A stretch of DNA of 64,000 nucleotides from 13-2-20CM-66-19 sp963824395 (GTDB taxonomy: Bacteria > Pseudomonadota > Gammaproteobacteria > Steroidobacterales > Steroidobacteraceae), in contig CAWGPF010000005.1 of the NCBI GenBank assembly GCA_963824395.1, positions 620,001-684,000 of the forward strand, read 5' to 3'. The translations under genes were made by a program, and so were the position numbers. Under the pieces are notes generated by a model. It made no database searches and was not told where the DNA came from. It saw only the letters and a program-made list of their open reading frames with translations. Shown here in pieces: positions 7,791 to 16,730 of the stretch. Each line of letters begins with the position of its first letter. Position 1 is the stretch's first letter.

Positions 7791-9011
7791 ATGCTGACCG
7801 AGAGCGAACCGCACTACCGCCAGCCGCTGCTGAAGACGCCCTTCCACGAGCGCCAGCGCGAGTACAGCCAGCTCGACAGCTTCGTGCCCTGGGCCGGCTA
7901 CACGACGGTCGACGTCTTCACGAGCGTCGAGCAGGAATACTTCGCGGTCAGGAACGCGAGCTCCCTCTACGACCTTACGCCGATGGTGAAGTACCGCATC
8001 GCGGGCAAGGATGCGCTGCGCTTCCTCAACCGCCTGGTGACCCGCGACATCCGCAAGGTCGGGCCCGGCAAGGTCGCCTATGCCGTATGGTGCGACGATG
8101 CCGGTAAGCTCATCGATGACGGCACGGTGTTCTGCCTGGCCCCGGATGAGTACCGCGTCTGCACTGCCGAGCGGCAGCTCGACTGGTTCCGCGCCTCCGC
8201 CATCGGCTATGACGTCGAGATCCGGGAGGTGACCGAGGAGGTCGCGGCGCTCGCGGTGCAGGGGCCGACCTCCGCGAAGCTGCTGCAGGCGGTGGGCCTC
8301 AGTGGCATCGAGCGCCTCAAGCCCTTCGAGCACGCGGAGTTCTCCATGCCGCGTGCAGGCGGGGGCGCCCCGATTGCGATGATGGTGTCGCGCACCGGCT
8401 TCACCGGCGACCTCGGCTACGAGCTGTGGATGCAGCCTGCGGATGCCGAGAGCGTCTGGGACGCGCTCATGGAGTTCGGCCGCACCCGCGCGGTGCGCCC
8501 GATCGGTTCCAAGGCGCTGAACATGGCGCGCATCGAGGCGGGCTTCGTGCTGCCGAACCTCGACTTCGTGTCCGCCGCCCACACCCTGTACCTGGGTACC
8601 GAGCGCTCGCCGATCGAGCTCGGTCTTGCGTGGCTCGTCGACTACAAGAAGGGCCACTTCACGGGGCGCCGGGCGCTCTTGGCCGAGGTAGCACGCGGCC
8701 CGCGCCGCCAGCTCGTGGGCTTGGACATCGAGGGCACCAAACCTGCGCACAATGCGCTGCTGTACACCGGGCGCTCCGGCAAGAAGGAGGCCGGCAGCGT
8801 CACGTCCGCGACCTGGTCACCTACCTGCAAGCGCAACCTGGCGCTCGCCATGGTGGATGCCCCCTACACCGCCACCGGTTCGAGCGTGTGGGCGGAGATC
8901 TATCTCAATCGCGAGCTCACCTGGGAGCGCCGCATGGTGCGGGCGCGGGTGGTGGAGCGGCCGTTCTTTGCGCCGCCGCGGCGGCGGACCACGCCGCCGG
9001 CAGATTTCTGA
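7791..9011 (+). CDS. GcvT-like aminomethyltransferase / folate-dependent demethylation protein
   Basis: This 406-residue protein belongs to the GcvT/YgfZ fold: an N-terminal folate-binding region (about 40-250), with RTGFTGDLGYELW typical of aminomethyltransferases, and a C-terminal barrel (about 310-400). Relatives pass a one-carbon unit from a methylated amine to tetrahydrofolate, as in glycine cleavage and in dimethylglycine and sarcosine oxidation. It starts five bases after the second flavoprotein, so it is very likely in the same operon. With the oxygenase and flavoproteins it suggests that N-methyl groups are removed and trapped on folate. No glycine cleavage H or P protein is nearby. 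The last 15 residues are an Arg/Pro-rich tail. Confidence 0.85.
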   Translation: MLTESEPHYRQPLLKTPFHERQREYSQLDSFVPWAGYTTVDVFTSVEQEYFAVRNASSLYDLTPMVKYRIAGKDALRFLNRLVTRDIRKVGPGKVAYAVWCDDAGKLIDDGTVFCLAPDEYRVCTAERQLDWFRASAIGYDVEIREVTEEVAALAVQGPTSAKLLQAVGLSGIERLKPFEHAEFSMPRAGGGAPIAMMVSRTGFTGDLGYELWMQPADAESVWDALMEFGRTRAVRPIGSKALNMARIEAGFVLPNLDFVSAAHTLYLGTERSPIELGLAWLVDYKKGHFTGRRALLAEVARGPRRQLVGLDIEGTKPAHNALLYTGRSGKKEAGSVTSATWSPTCKRNLALAMVDAPYTATGSSVWAEIYLNRELTWERRMVRARVVERPFFAPPRRRTTPPADF

Positions 9012-9033
9012 CGCATAATCAGACCACCGGCCG

Positions 9034-10179
9034 ATGCTCGCAACCCAGTCAAAACCACTCGCCGACCGGCCCTGGCTCGACCCGGCCGCCCAGCCCCAGA
9101 TCCAGATCGAAGGGGTTAGCAAGACCTACGGCAGCCATACCGCCGTCGACAACATCAGCCTGAACATCTTCAAGGGCGAGATGTTCGCCCTGGTCGGCGC
9201 CTCGGGCTGCGGCAAGACGACGCTGCTGCGCATGCTCGCAGGCTTTGCGCACCCGAGCGCCGGGCGCATCCTCATCGACGGGGTGGACATGGGCACGGTG
9301 CCTCCGCACCAGCGGCCCGTGAACATGATGTTCCAGTCCTACGCGCTCTTCCCGCACATGAGCGTGGAGAGCAATGTCGGTTACGGGCTGCGCCGCCTGC
9401 CCCTGGATGCCACGACCAAGAAGCAGCGCATCGAGGAGGCTCTCGAGATGGTGCAGCTCGGGGCGCTCGGCAAGCGCAAGCCACATCAGCTCTCCGGCGG
9501 CCAGCGTCAGCGCGTGGCGCTCGCGCGCGCGCTCATCCGCCGCCCGAAGGTGCTGCTGCTGGATGAGCCGCTGTCGGCGCTGGATAAGAAGCTGCGTGAG
9601 CAGACCCAGTTCGAGCTCATGGACCTGCAGTACAAGCTCGGCATCACCTTCATCGTCGTCACCCACGACCAGGACGAGGCGATGGCGCTCGCCAGCCGTA
9701 TCGCGGTCATGGACAAGGGTCATGTGATCCAGGTCGGGACGCCTGCGGAGATCTACGAATTCCCGCGCAGCCGCTTCGTCGCCGACTTCGTCGGCACCAC
9801 CAACTTCTTCGAGGGCAGGGTGAGTTCCTGCGAGCCAGGTCTGGTGCGCGTGGAGTGCACCGAGACCGGCTGCGAGCTCTTGGTGGATGACAAGGGCTCC
9901 TTTGCCATAGGACAGCGCGTCTGGGTGGCGCTGCGCCCCGAAAAGGTGCGTCTGGGTAAAGAACCCTCAAGCGCGGTGCGCACCAATCAACTTCGCGGTA
10001 CCGTGTGGGAACTTGGTTACCTCGGCAATCGCTCCACCTACCGCATCCGCACGGCCACGGGCAAACTGGTCACCGTGTTTGCGCAGAACGAGCGGCGCAC
10101 GTCGGAGGCCGTGATCGACTGGAGTGATGAGGTTTTCGTGAGCTGGAGTGCTGATGCGGCGGTGCTGCTGCAGTCATAA
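9034..10179 (+). CDS. Polyamine-type ABC transporter ATP-binding protein (PotA/PotG-like)
   Basis: A 381-residue ATPase with Walker A (GASGCGKTT), Q-loop (MMFQSYALFPHM), signature (LSGGQRQRVALARAL), Walker B (VLLLDEPLSALD) and switch His (VVTHDQDEA), followed by a C-terminal regulatory TOBE region (about 285-375). The FVGTTNFFEGRV segment is typical of PotA and PotG. It should energise the permease whose gene begins at 302 on the other strand. Its position at the end of the aminotransferase-flavoprotein-GcvT row ties transport to catabolism. The substrate is unknown; putrescine-like amines or betaines fit the family. Confidence 0.9.
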   Translation: MLATQSKPLADRPWLDPAAQPQIQIEGVSKTYGSHTAVDNISLNIFKGEMFALVGASGCGKTTLLRMLAGFAHPSAGRILIDGVDMGTVPPHQRPVNMMFQSYALFPHMSVESNVGYGLRRLPLDATTKKQRIEEALEMVQLGALGKRKPHQLSGGQRQRVALARALIRRPKVLLLDEPLSALDKKLREQTQFELMDLQYKLGITFIVVTHDQDEAMALASRIAVMDKGHVIQVGTPAEIYEFPRSRFVADFVGTTNFFEGRVSSCEPGLVRVECTETGCELLVDDKGSFAIGQRVWVALRPEKVRLGKEPSSAVRTNQLRGTVWELGYLGNRSTYRIRTATGKLVTVFAQNERRTSEAVIDWSDEVFVSWSADAAVLLQS

Positions 10180-10221
10180 CGACGATACGGGTCTTTGGGA
10201 ATTGTGATCAGGGGTAGGTCC

Positions 10222-12765
10222 ATGAAGAAAGCAAGATGCGTTACGGCAGCCCATGGCTGGCTGCTCCTCAGTGCCGGGGCTCTTGCAGTGCTCGGCGCCG
10301 GCGTGGCCAGCGCGGACGAGCAGACGGTGCCCGCCGAGAGCAGCAGCGCCACCGAGGGCGGCCATGCCAATGGTTTGCAGGAAGTGGTGGTGACGGCGAC
10401 ACGCCACGAGGAGGCGCTCAGCAAGGTGCCGATCTCGGTGACGGCACTCACCCAGGACTCGATGGACCAGCTCGGCATCAAGGACTTCCAGGACGTCGCG
10501 CGCTTCACCCCGGGTGTCACCATCGACAACTCCGGCACGAATGCCATCTCGGTCCGCGGCATCTCCTCGTCCGGCGGCGCCGGTACCACGGGCATCTACA
10601 TCGACGACACGCCGATCCAGATGCGCTCGGTGGGCTTCAATCCCGATGACACGCTGCCCAAGACCTTCGATCTCGATCGCGTCGAGGTACTGCGCGGGCC
10701 GCAGGGTACACTCTTCGGTGCCGGCGCCGAGGGCGGTGCAGTGCGCTACATCCTCACCCAGCCGAGCACCACGCGCACCGATACCTACGTCCGCAGCGAG
10801 GCCTCCTATACGGAGTACGGTCAGCCGAGCGCCGAGTTCGGCATCGCGCACGGACAGCCGATCGTCGACGGCACCTTCGGCGTGCGCGCCAGCATCTGGT
10901 ACCGCTACGACGGCGGCTGGATCGACCGGGTCGACGACAGCACCGGAGCTGTGATCAATCACAACGTCAATTACTCGAATTCGCTGATGGGCCGCCTGGC
11001 CGCGGTGTGGCTGCCCACGAGCAGCGTGAGCATCACGCCGAGCATCCTGTACCAGCGCCAGGACAAGCATGACGACTCGACTTACTGGCCGGCGTACTCG
11101 AATCCCGGGCAGGGCGAGTTCAATACCGCAACCCCCGAACGGGTCGGCGGACCGGACCGCTACTACCTCGCCGCCCTCAAGGTGCAGTGGGACCTCGCCA
11201 GCAGCTCGATCATCTCGAACACCTCCTATTTCAACCGCAAGCAGATCACCGCCTACCAGGGCACGGTGTACGACCTGAGCTACTGGCAGACGCTCACCGG
11301 GTGCACCGCCAACACCGATCCCGGCTGCTCCTGGTTCCCGCTGCTCGATGCCAACGGGATCCATCTGCCCGCGGCGCTCGCCGGCACGCAGACACCCAAC
11401 ACGATGACCAACAGCCAGGAGAGCTACACGCAGGAACTGCGCTGGCAGTCCAACAACCCGGGCTCCAAGTGGAGCTGGACCGCAGGCGTTTTCTGGCAGC
11501 TTGCCAAGGAAGGCAGCATCGAGGAGCTGAAGTCGACTAACATCAACCAGGTGTTCAACTACCTGTTTGGCTTCAGCCCGCAGGAATACTACGCAGGCAA
11601 CTTCTACTCCTGCCCGACCAATGCGGGTTATCCAGCGATTCCGGCCTGCGACATCTACTACAATAACAACACCACCTTCGACCGGCAGATTGCCGGGTTC
11701 GGCGAGGTGAGCTACGCGTTCACCGACTGGATGAAGCTCACCGTCGGCGAGCGTGTTGCGCGCACTTCGTTCTCACTGAACCACTACGCCGATGGCTACG
11801 AGAATTCCCCGTTGGATGGCACGCCGGCCGCCCAGTATGCGCAGGCAAATGAGAAGGAAACCCCGAACACCCCCAAGGCAACCCTGTCGTTCCAGGTCGA
11901 CCCGAAGGACCTGTACTACTTCACCTACGCCAAAGGCTTCCGCGTCGGTGGTGGTAACGCACCGCTACCGTCCTACTGCAACCAGGATCTGGCCAACGCG
12001 GGATACCCGAACGGCGCGCCGCTCAACTACAAGTCCGACTCCACCCAGAACTTCGAGATCGGCTCGAAGAACGCCTTTGGCAGCTGGCTGAAGATCGCCG
12101 CCAGCGTTTACTACATCAAGTGGAATGACATCCAGCAGAGCCTCTACGTGGCCGGCAACTGCGGGCTGCAGTTCACCGACAACCTGGGGACTGCCGTGGC
12201 CAAGGGCTTCGACCTGCAGGCGCAGATGCAGTTCGGCGCAGTGCACGTGGATCTGGCCACCGGCTACACCAGTGCGCGCTTCACCAAGGATGACCCGGCC
12301 GGCTGCCAGCAGACCGTCAACTCCAACCCCTGCATCGCGACCAACGGCGATGCGATTTCCGGGCAGGAAGCGATCAACTACGCCCCGGGTGCAACTCCGC
12401 CATGGACCGTGGCGCTGGGTGTGGAATACAACTTCAGCCTGCACCAGCACGATGCCTTCGTGCGCGCCGACTGGGAGTACGAGAGCCGCAACCCCTGGCT
12501 CGCGACCGTGCAGGACCCGAACAACCAGGCGACCTACAACCTCGGGTATTCCTATTCCCTGCCGTCAACCACTTTCACCTCGGTGCGCAGCGGCATGAGT
12601 TTTGGCGACTGGCAGCTGGCAGTCTTTTGCGACAACCTCTTCGATTCTCATACTGTCAACAACTACGCGCTCGGCCAGACCGATGGCACCTACACCCCGC
12701 AGCAGAACGCCTATACGTTCCGGCCGCGCACGGTGGGTCTCACCTTCACCTGGCACAGCCACTGA
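10222..12765 (+). CDS. TonB-dependent outer membrane receptor
   Basis: An 847-residue precursor. Residues 1-31 form a signal peptide (KK, a hydrophobic core, cleavage after ASA). A TonB-box-like VVVTATR is followed by a plug domain (about 55-165) with the usual VEVLRGPQGTLFGAGAEGG motif. A 22-strand barrel ends in an aromatic-rich strand (FRPRTVGLTFTWHSH). The barrel has the style of the large family found in sphingomonads and Steroidobacter-like bacteria that import sugars, bile acids, aromatic or other bulky compounds. The start is ATG 10222 with AGGGGTAGG upstream. The gene follows the ATPase by 42 bases and may bring the island's substrate across the outer membrane; siderophore use is a possible alternative. 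Confidence 0.9.
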   Translation: MKKARCVTAAHGWLLLSAGALAVLGAGVASADEQTVPAESSSATEGGHANGLQEVVVTATRHEEALSKVPISVTALTQDSMDQLGIKDFQDVARFTPGVTIDNSGTNAISVRGISSSGGAGTTGIYIDDTPIQMRSVGFNPDDTLPKTFDLDRVEVLRGPQGTLFGAGAEGGAVRYILTQPSTTRTDTYVRSEASYTEYGQPSAEFGIAHGQPIVDGTFGVRASIWYRYDGGWIDRVDDSTGAVINHNVNYSNSLMGRLAAVWLPTSSVSITPSILYQRQDKHDDSTYWPAYSNPGQGEFNTATPERVGGPDRYYLAALKVQWDLASSSIISNTSYFNRKQITAYQGTVYDLSYWQTLTGCTANTDPGCSWFPLLDANGIHLPAALAGTQTPNTMTNSQESYTQELRWQSNNPGSKWSWTAGVFWQLAKEGSIEELKSTNINQVFNYLFGFSPQEYYAGNFYSCPTNAGYPAIPACDIYYNNNTTFDRQIAGFGEVSYAFTDWMKLTVGERVARTSFSLNHYADGYENSPLDGTPAAQYAQANEKETPNTPKATLSFQVDPKDLYYFTYAKGFRVGGGNAPLPSYCNQDLANAGYPNGAPLNYKSDSTQNFEIGSKNAFGSWLKIAASVYYIKWNDIQQSLYVAGNCGLQFTDNLGTAVAKGFDLQAQMQFGAVHVDLATGYTSARFTKDDPAGCQQTVNSNPCIATNGDAISGQEAINYAPGATPPWTVALGVEYNFSLHQHDAFVRADWEYESRNPWLATVQDPNNQATYNLGYSYSLPSTTFTSVRSGMSFGDWQLAVFCDNLFDSHTVNNYALGQTDGTYTPQQNAYTFRPRTVGLTFTWHSH

Positions 12766-12810
12766 TACTGACTCGCACAGCGCAGCGCCGGATGGTAGCT
12801 TGATGGCCGC

Positions 12811-14442
12811 ATGCCAGAAGGCGAGACACCGGCGGTCGCAACCGGAGCACAAGCGCGCGAAGAGCGGCTGAATACCCGCGCCGCGGGTGTCGTCGGCCTC
12901 GCGGTACTCTGCAGCCGCGTGCTCGGGCTCGCCCGTGAGCAGATCTTCGCGGCGCTCTTTGGCGGCGGTCGCGTCATGGACGCGTTCACGATCGCCTTCC
13001 GCATCCCGAACCTCCTGCGCGACCTGTTCGCCGAAGGCGCGCTCTCGACCGCCTTCGTCACGGTGTTCGCGCGCATCGCCACCACGGAGGGGGAGGGGGC
13101 GGCCTGGCGACTCGCCAACAAGGTGGCAACGCTTGCCGTCGTCACCCTAAGCGCCATCACCGTCATCGGCATCCTCTCGGCACACTGGCTGGTGGCAGCG
13201 CTCGCCCCGGGCTTCGATGCTTCGAAGGCTGAGCTCACCGTGACGCTCACCCGCATCATGTACCCCTTCATCCTGCTCGTCTCACTCGCCGCGCTCGTCA
13301 TGGGGATGCTGAACGCGCGCAACGTCTTCGGCGTGCCGGCCATGGCGTCGAGCTTCTTCAACCTGGGCTCGATCATCGCCGGCGTGCTGCTCGGCTACTG
13401 GCTCGATCCGCACTTCGGCCCGCAGGCGATCAAGGGACTGGCCATCGGCACCCTCGTGGGCGGGGCGCTGCAGCTTCTGGTGCAGCTGCCGGCGCTGCGT
13501 CGCCAGGGCTACCACTTTCATCCGGACTTCAGCTGGCGCGATCCGGGCGTGCGCTCGATCCTGCGCCTCATGGGGCCCTCGGTGATCGCCGCGAGTACCA
13601 CGCAGGTGAACGTGCTCGTCAACTCCGTGTTCGCCTCCGAGCTCGGCGATGGCCCGACGTTCTGGCTTACGGTCGCCTTCCGTCTGATGCAGCTGCCGCT
13701 CGGGGTGTTCGGGGTGGCTTTAGGCACCGTGTCGCTGCCGCTGTTGGCGCGCATGGCCGCGTCCAACAACATGCCGGTGTTCAGGAGCGAGCTCGCCCGC
13801 GGTATGCGGCTCGCTTTCCTCATGACCATTCCGGCGAGCGTCGGCCTCATGGTGCTGGCCGATCCGATCATCTCCGTGCTCTACCAGCACGGCCGTTTCG
13901 GCGTCCACGAGACGGCCGAGTCCGCCGGCGCCCTGCGCTTCTATGCGATCGGCCTGTGCGGCTACGCGGCGCTGAAGGTGCTGGTGAACGCCTTCTACGC
14001 CATCGACCGGCGCAAGACGCCGATGCTGGTGAGCTTCATTGCGGTGGCCCTGAATCTTGCGCTCAACTTCATCTTCACGCGCGAGCTCGGCTTCGGGCAC
14101 CGCGGACTGGCGCTTTCGACCGCGTGCGTCGCCACCAGCAACTTCCTCATCCTCTATTTCCTGATGCGCTCGCACCTCGGCAGGCTCGAGTCACGGGCGC
14201 TCGCCAGCTTGCTGGCGAAGGTGGGACTGGCCTCGCTCGCGCTGCTCGCCATCGCCTGGGCCGGCGGGCATTACCTCCTTTCGGACTGGGCGACGCAGGC
14301 GTTCTGGCCGAAGTGCCTGAGCCTGCTCTTGGTGATCGCGGTCAGCGCGGCCGCGTTCTTCGTGTGTGCCAACGCTCTCGGCATCCGCGAGGTCCATGAG
14401 CTCGTGGCCGCCGTGCGCCGGCGGCTCAGACGCCGCCGTTAG
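12811..14442 (+). CDS. murJ: Lipid II flippase MurJ
   Basis: A 543-residue polytopic protein of the MVF family. The N-terminal membrane signature is clear (GLAVLCSRVLGLAREQIFAA, then DAFTIAFRIPNLLRDLFAEG), and about 14 membrane helices follow, ending in an Arg-rich tail. MurJ moves lipid II, the peptidoglycan precursor, across the inner membrane and is normally essential. The key Arg residues of the central cavity in the first helices (SRVLGLARE and FRIPNLLRD) are present. The gene stands apart from the catabolic island and marks a return to core chromosome. Its TAG stop overlaps the TAA of the convergent hutG by four bases. Confidence 0.95.
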   Translation: MPEGETPAVATGAQAREERLNTRAAGVVGLAVLCSRVLGLAREQIFAALFGGGRVMDAFTIAFRIPNLLRDLFAEGALSTAFVTVFARIATTEGEGAAWRLANKVATLAVVTLSAITVIGILSAHWLVAALAPGFDASKAELTVTLTRIMYPFILLVSLAALVMGMLNARNVFGVPAMASSFFNLGSIIAGVLLGYWLDPHFGPQAIKGLAIGTLVGGALQLLVQLPALRRQGYHFHPDFSWRDPGVRSILRLMGPSVIAASTTQVNVLVNSVFASELGDGPTFWLTVAFRLMQLPLGVFGVALGTVSLPLLARMAASNNMPVFRSELARGMRLAFLMTIPASVGLMVLADPIISVLYQHGRFGVHETAESAGALRFYAIGLCGYAALKVLVNAFYAIDRRKTPMLVSFIAVALNLALNFIFTRELGFGHRGLALSTACVATSNFLILYFLMRSHLGRLESRALASLLAKVGLASLALLAIAWAGGHYLLSDWATQAFWPKCLSLLLVIAVSAAAFFVCANALGIREVHELVAAVRRRLRRRR

Positions 14443-15278
14443 GGCGCACCCGCGGCCGCGAAGCGCAGGCAGGCCGCCAGCACGCGCCGCAGGACCGTGT
14501 CCAGGGGCTTGGCCAAGGTCTCGTCCCAGGGTGGCGGCCAGTTCTCGGGGTGCACTTCGCCCTGCGGCTCGGGCAGGTAGCCGCGGCAGGCGAGTTCCAT
14601 CTGCACCGCGTGCACCCCCTGCGGTGGCCGCCCGTAGTGGCGGGTCGTGTAGCCGCCCTTGAAGCGGCCGTTCACGACATGCGAGTAGCCGTCGAGCGCG
14701 CACTGCGTCTCGATGGCGGCCGTGAGTGCCGCATCGCAGCTCGCGCCTGAGAAGGTGCCGATGTTGAAGTTCGGCAGCTCCCCTTCGAACAGGCGCGGGA
14801 TCTGCGAGCGGATCGAGTGGCAGTCATAGACGACGATGCGCGGATGGCGGCGCCGCAGCCGCACGATTTGCGCCCGGATCGCCTCGTGGTAGGGCGTGAA
14901 GTAGCGCTGGGTGCGCAGTCCGATATCACCCGCATCCGGGAGCGCGCCCTCGCGGTAGAGCGGCTCGCCGTCGAAGGTGGTGGTGGGGCACAGCTCGGTG
15001 GTCGCCTGCCCGGGGTAGAGAGAGGCGCCGGAGGGATCGCGGTTGGCATCGATCACCGAGCGCGAGATCGAGGTGCGCACCAGGGTCGCGTGCAGCTTGC
15101 CGGCGAACTCGTAGAGCCGGTCGACATACCAGTCGGTATCGCGCCGCGCGAGCCAGGAGGACCGGAAGCGCGCCTCGAGGTCGGCCGGAATGTGCGTGCC
15201 GGTGTGCGGCATGCACAGCAGCAAGGGCGCACTGCCTTGCCGCACGGTCAGCCATTCCGGGACGGTCTCGGGGTCCAT
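14439..15278 (-). CDS. hutG: N-formylglutamate deformylase
   Basis: A 279-residue hydrolase of the N-formylglutamate amidohydrolase family, with the motifs LLLCMPHTGTHIP, ISRSVIDANRDPSG and YDCHSIRSQIP that carry the metal-binding and catalytic residues. It cleaves N-formylglutamate to glutamate and formate, the last step of the five-step histidine pathway. It lies divergent from hutF, which makes its substrate. ATG 15278 is chosen over an in-frame ATG at 15317, since homology begins at DPETVPEWL and the longer form would leave only about 18 bases to the hutF start. The earlier hut genes (hutH, hutU, hutI) are not in the window. Confidence 0.9.
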   Translation of the reverse strand: MDPETVPEWLTVRQGSAPLLLCMPHTGTHIPADLEARFRSSWLARRDTDWYVDRLYEFAGKLHATLVRTSISRSVIDANRDPSGASLYPGQATTELCPTTTFDGEPLYREGALPDAGDIGLRTQRYFTPYHEAIRAQIVRLRRRHPRIVVYDCHSIRSQIPRLFEGELPNFNIGTFSGASCDAALTAAIETQCALDGYSHVVNGRFKGGYTTRHYGRPPQGVHAVQMELACRGYLPEPQGEVHPENWPPPWDETLAKPLDTVLRRVLAACLRFAAAGAP

Positions 15279-15335
15279 CGCGCGCCATTTTCCCTCAGGC
15301 TGCGCCGCTTGCGCCAATCATCAATAATGGCTCCC

Positions 15336-16706
15336 ATGACGAGTCTGTGGTTCGAAGCCGCACTCCTGCCCGAGGGCTGGGCCTCGCAGGTGCGCATCGC
15401 CGGCAGCGCCGGCCGCATCGAGAGCCTCCACTCAGGGGTTGCCCCTGAGCCTGGGGATGAGCGCCATGGCATCGCGCTGCCGGGCCTGCCGAACCTGCAC
15501 AGCCATGCCTTCCAGCGCGGGCTCGCCGGCCTCACCGAGCGGCGCGGGGCCCACAGCGACAGCTTCTGGAGCTGGCGCGAGCTCATGTACCAGTTCGTCG
15601 AGCGCATGGACCCGGAGGATCTGGAGGCGATCACCGCGCTCGCCTACGCCGAGATGCTGGAGGCGGGCTTCACGCGCGTGGGCGAGTTCCATTATCTGCA
15701 CCACGACCGCGACGGCGCGCCCTTTGCAGACCCCGGCGAGCTCGCCAGCCGCATCGCCGCTGCAGCGGCCGCTACCGGCATCGCGCTCACCCTGCTGCCG
15801 GTGTTCTACGCGCACGGCAGCTTCGGGGGCGTTGACCCCGCACCCCGACAGCGGCGCTTCATCACCGATCCTGAGAGGTACGCGGAGCTGCTGCACGCGA
15901 GCCGCGCCGCCGTGCGCGCCCTCCCCGGGGCGCTGGTGGGGGTCGCCCCGCATAGCCTGCGCGCGGTGACCGCGCAGGAGCTGGCCGCGGTGCTCACCCT
16001 GGGGCGCGGCACGCCCGTGCACATCCACATCGCCGAGCAGCTGAAGGAAGTCGAGGACTGCCTCGCCTGGAGCGGGCGCCGCCCCATCGAGTGGCTGCTC
16101 GAACACGCGCCCGTTGATGAGCACTGGTGCCTGGTGCACGCCACGCATGCCACCACCGCGGAGCTCGCCGGCATCGCCGCGCGCGGCGCGGTCGCGGGTC
16201 TTTGCCCGATGACGGAAGCCAGCCTCGGGGATGGCATCTTTCCGGCGCGCGAGTTTCGCGAATACCAGGGACGGTTCGGCATCGGGAGTGACTCGAACGT
16301 ACGGCTGGATGCAGCCGAGGAGCTGCGCCTGCTCGAGTACTCGCAGCGCCTCGCGCACCGCGCCCGCAATGTGCTCGCGGCCGCGAGCGGCGCCTCGACC
16401 GGACGCACGCTGTTCGATGCGGCGCTCAGTGGCGGGACCCAGGCGCTCCACAAGAGGGCCGGGCGCGAGGCGGCGGGGCTGGCGGTCGGCGGCTGGCTCG
16501 ACCTCGTGACGCTGCGCGCCGATGATGCATCGCTCCTGGCACGGCGCGAGGATGAGATCCTCGACAGCTGGGTCTTCTGCGGCGGGCGTGCGGCGATCGA
16601 CTGCGTGTGGCGGGCGGGCGCCAAGGTGGTGGTGGACGGGCAGCACCGGGAGCGCGAGGCCATTAAGGGGCGCTACGCCAAGGCGATGCGCCGGCTGCTC
16701 GCCTGA
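15336..16706 (+). CDS. hutF: Formimidoylglutamate deiminase
   Basis: A 456-residue amidohydrolase matching HutF in length and motifs: the N-terminal ALLPEGWAS, the metal-binding NLHSHAFQRG, the central HIHIAEQ, LVHATH, and the C-terminal metal aspartate in GIGSDSNV. It removes ammonia from N-formimino-glutamate to give N-formylglutamate, which HutG then hydrolyses. ATG 15336 aligns with known starts; ATG 15327, three codons upstream, is also possible. The divergent arrangement with hutG leaves about 57 bases for both promoters. The gene is followed after 24 bases by cstA, which could be read through from it. Confidence 0.93.
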   Translation: MTSLWFEAALLPEGWASQVRIAGSAGRIESLHSGVAPEPGDERHGIALPGLPNLHSHAFQRGLAGLTERRGAHSDSFWSWRELMYQFVERMDPEDLEAITALAYAEMLEAGFTRVGEFHYLHHDRDGAPFADPGELASRIAAAAAATGIALTLLPVFYAHGSFGGVDPAPRQRRFITDPERYAELLHASRAAVRALPGALVGVAPHSLRAVTAQELAAVLTLGRGTPVHIHIAEQLKEVEDCLAWSGRRPIEWLLEHAPVDEHWCLVHATHATTAELAGIAARGAVAGLCPMTEASLGDGIFPAREFREYQGRFGIGSDSNVRLDAAEELRLLEYSQRLAHRARNVLAAASGASTGRTLFDAALSGGTQALHKRAGREAAGLAVGGWLDLVTLRADDASLLARREDEILDSWVFCGGRAAIDCVWRAGAKVVVDGQHREREAIKGRYAKAMRRLLA

Positions 16707-16730
16707 GGATGCAACGGGGAAGGGGGATCG

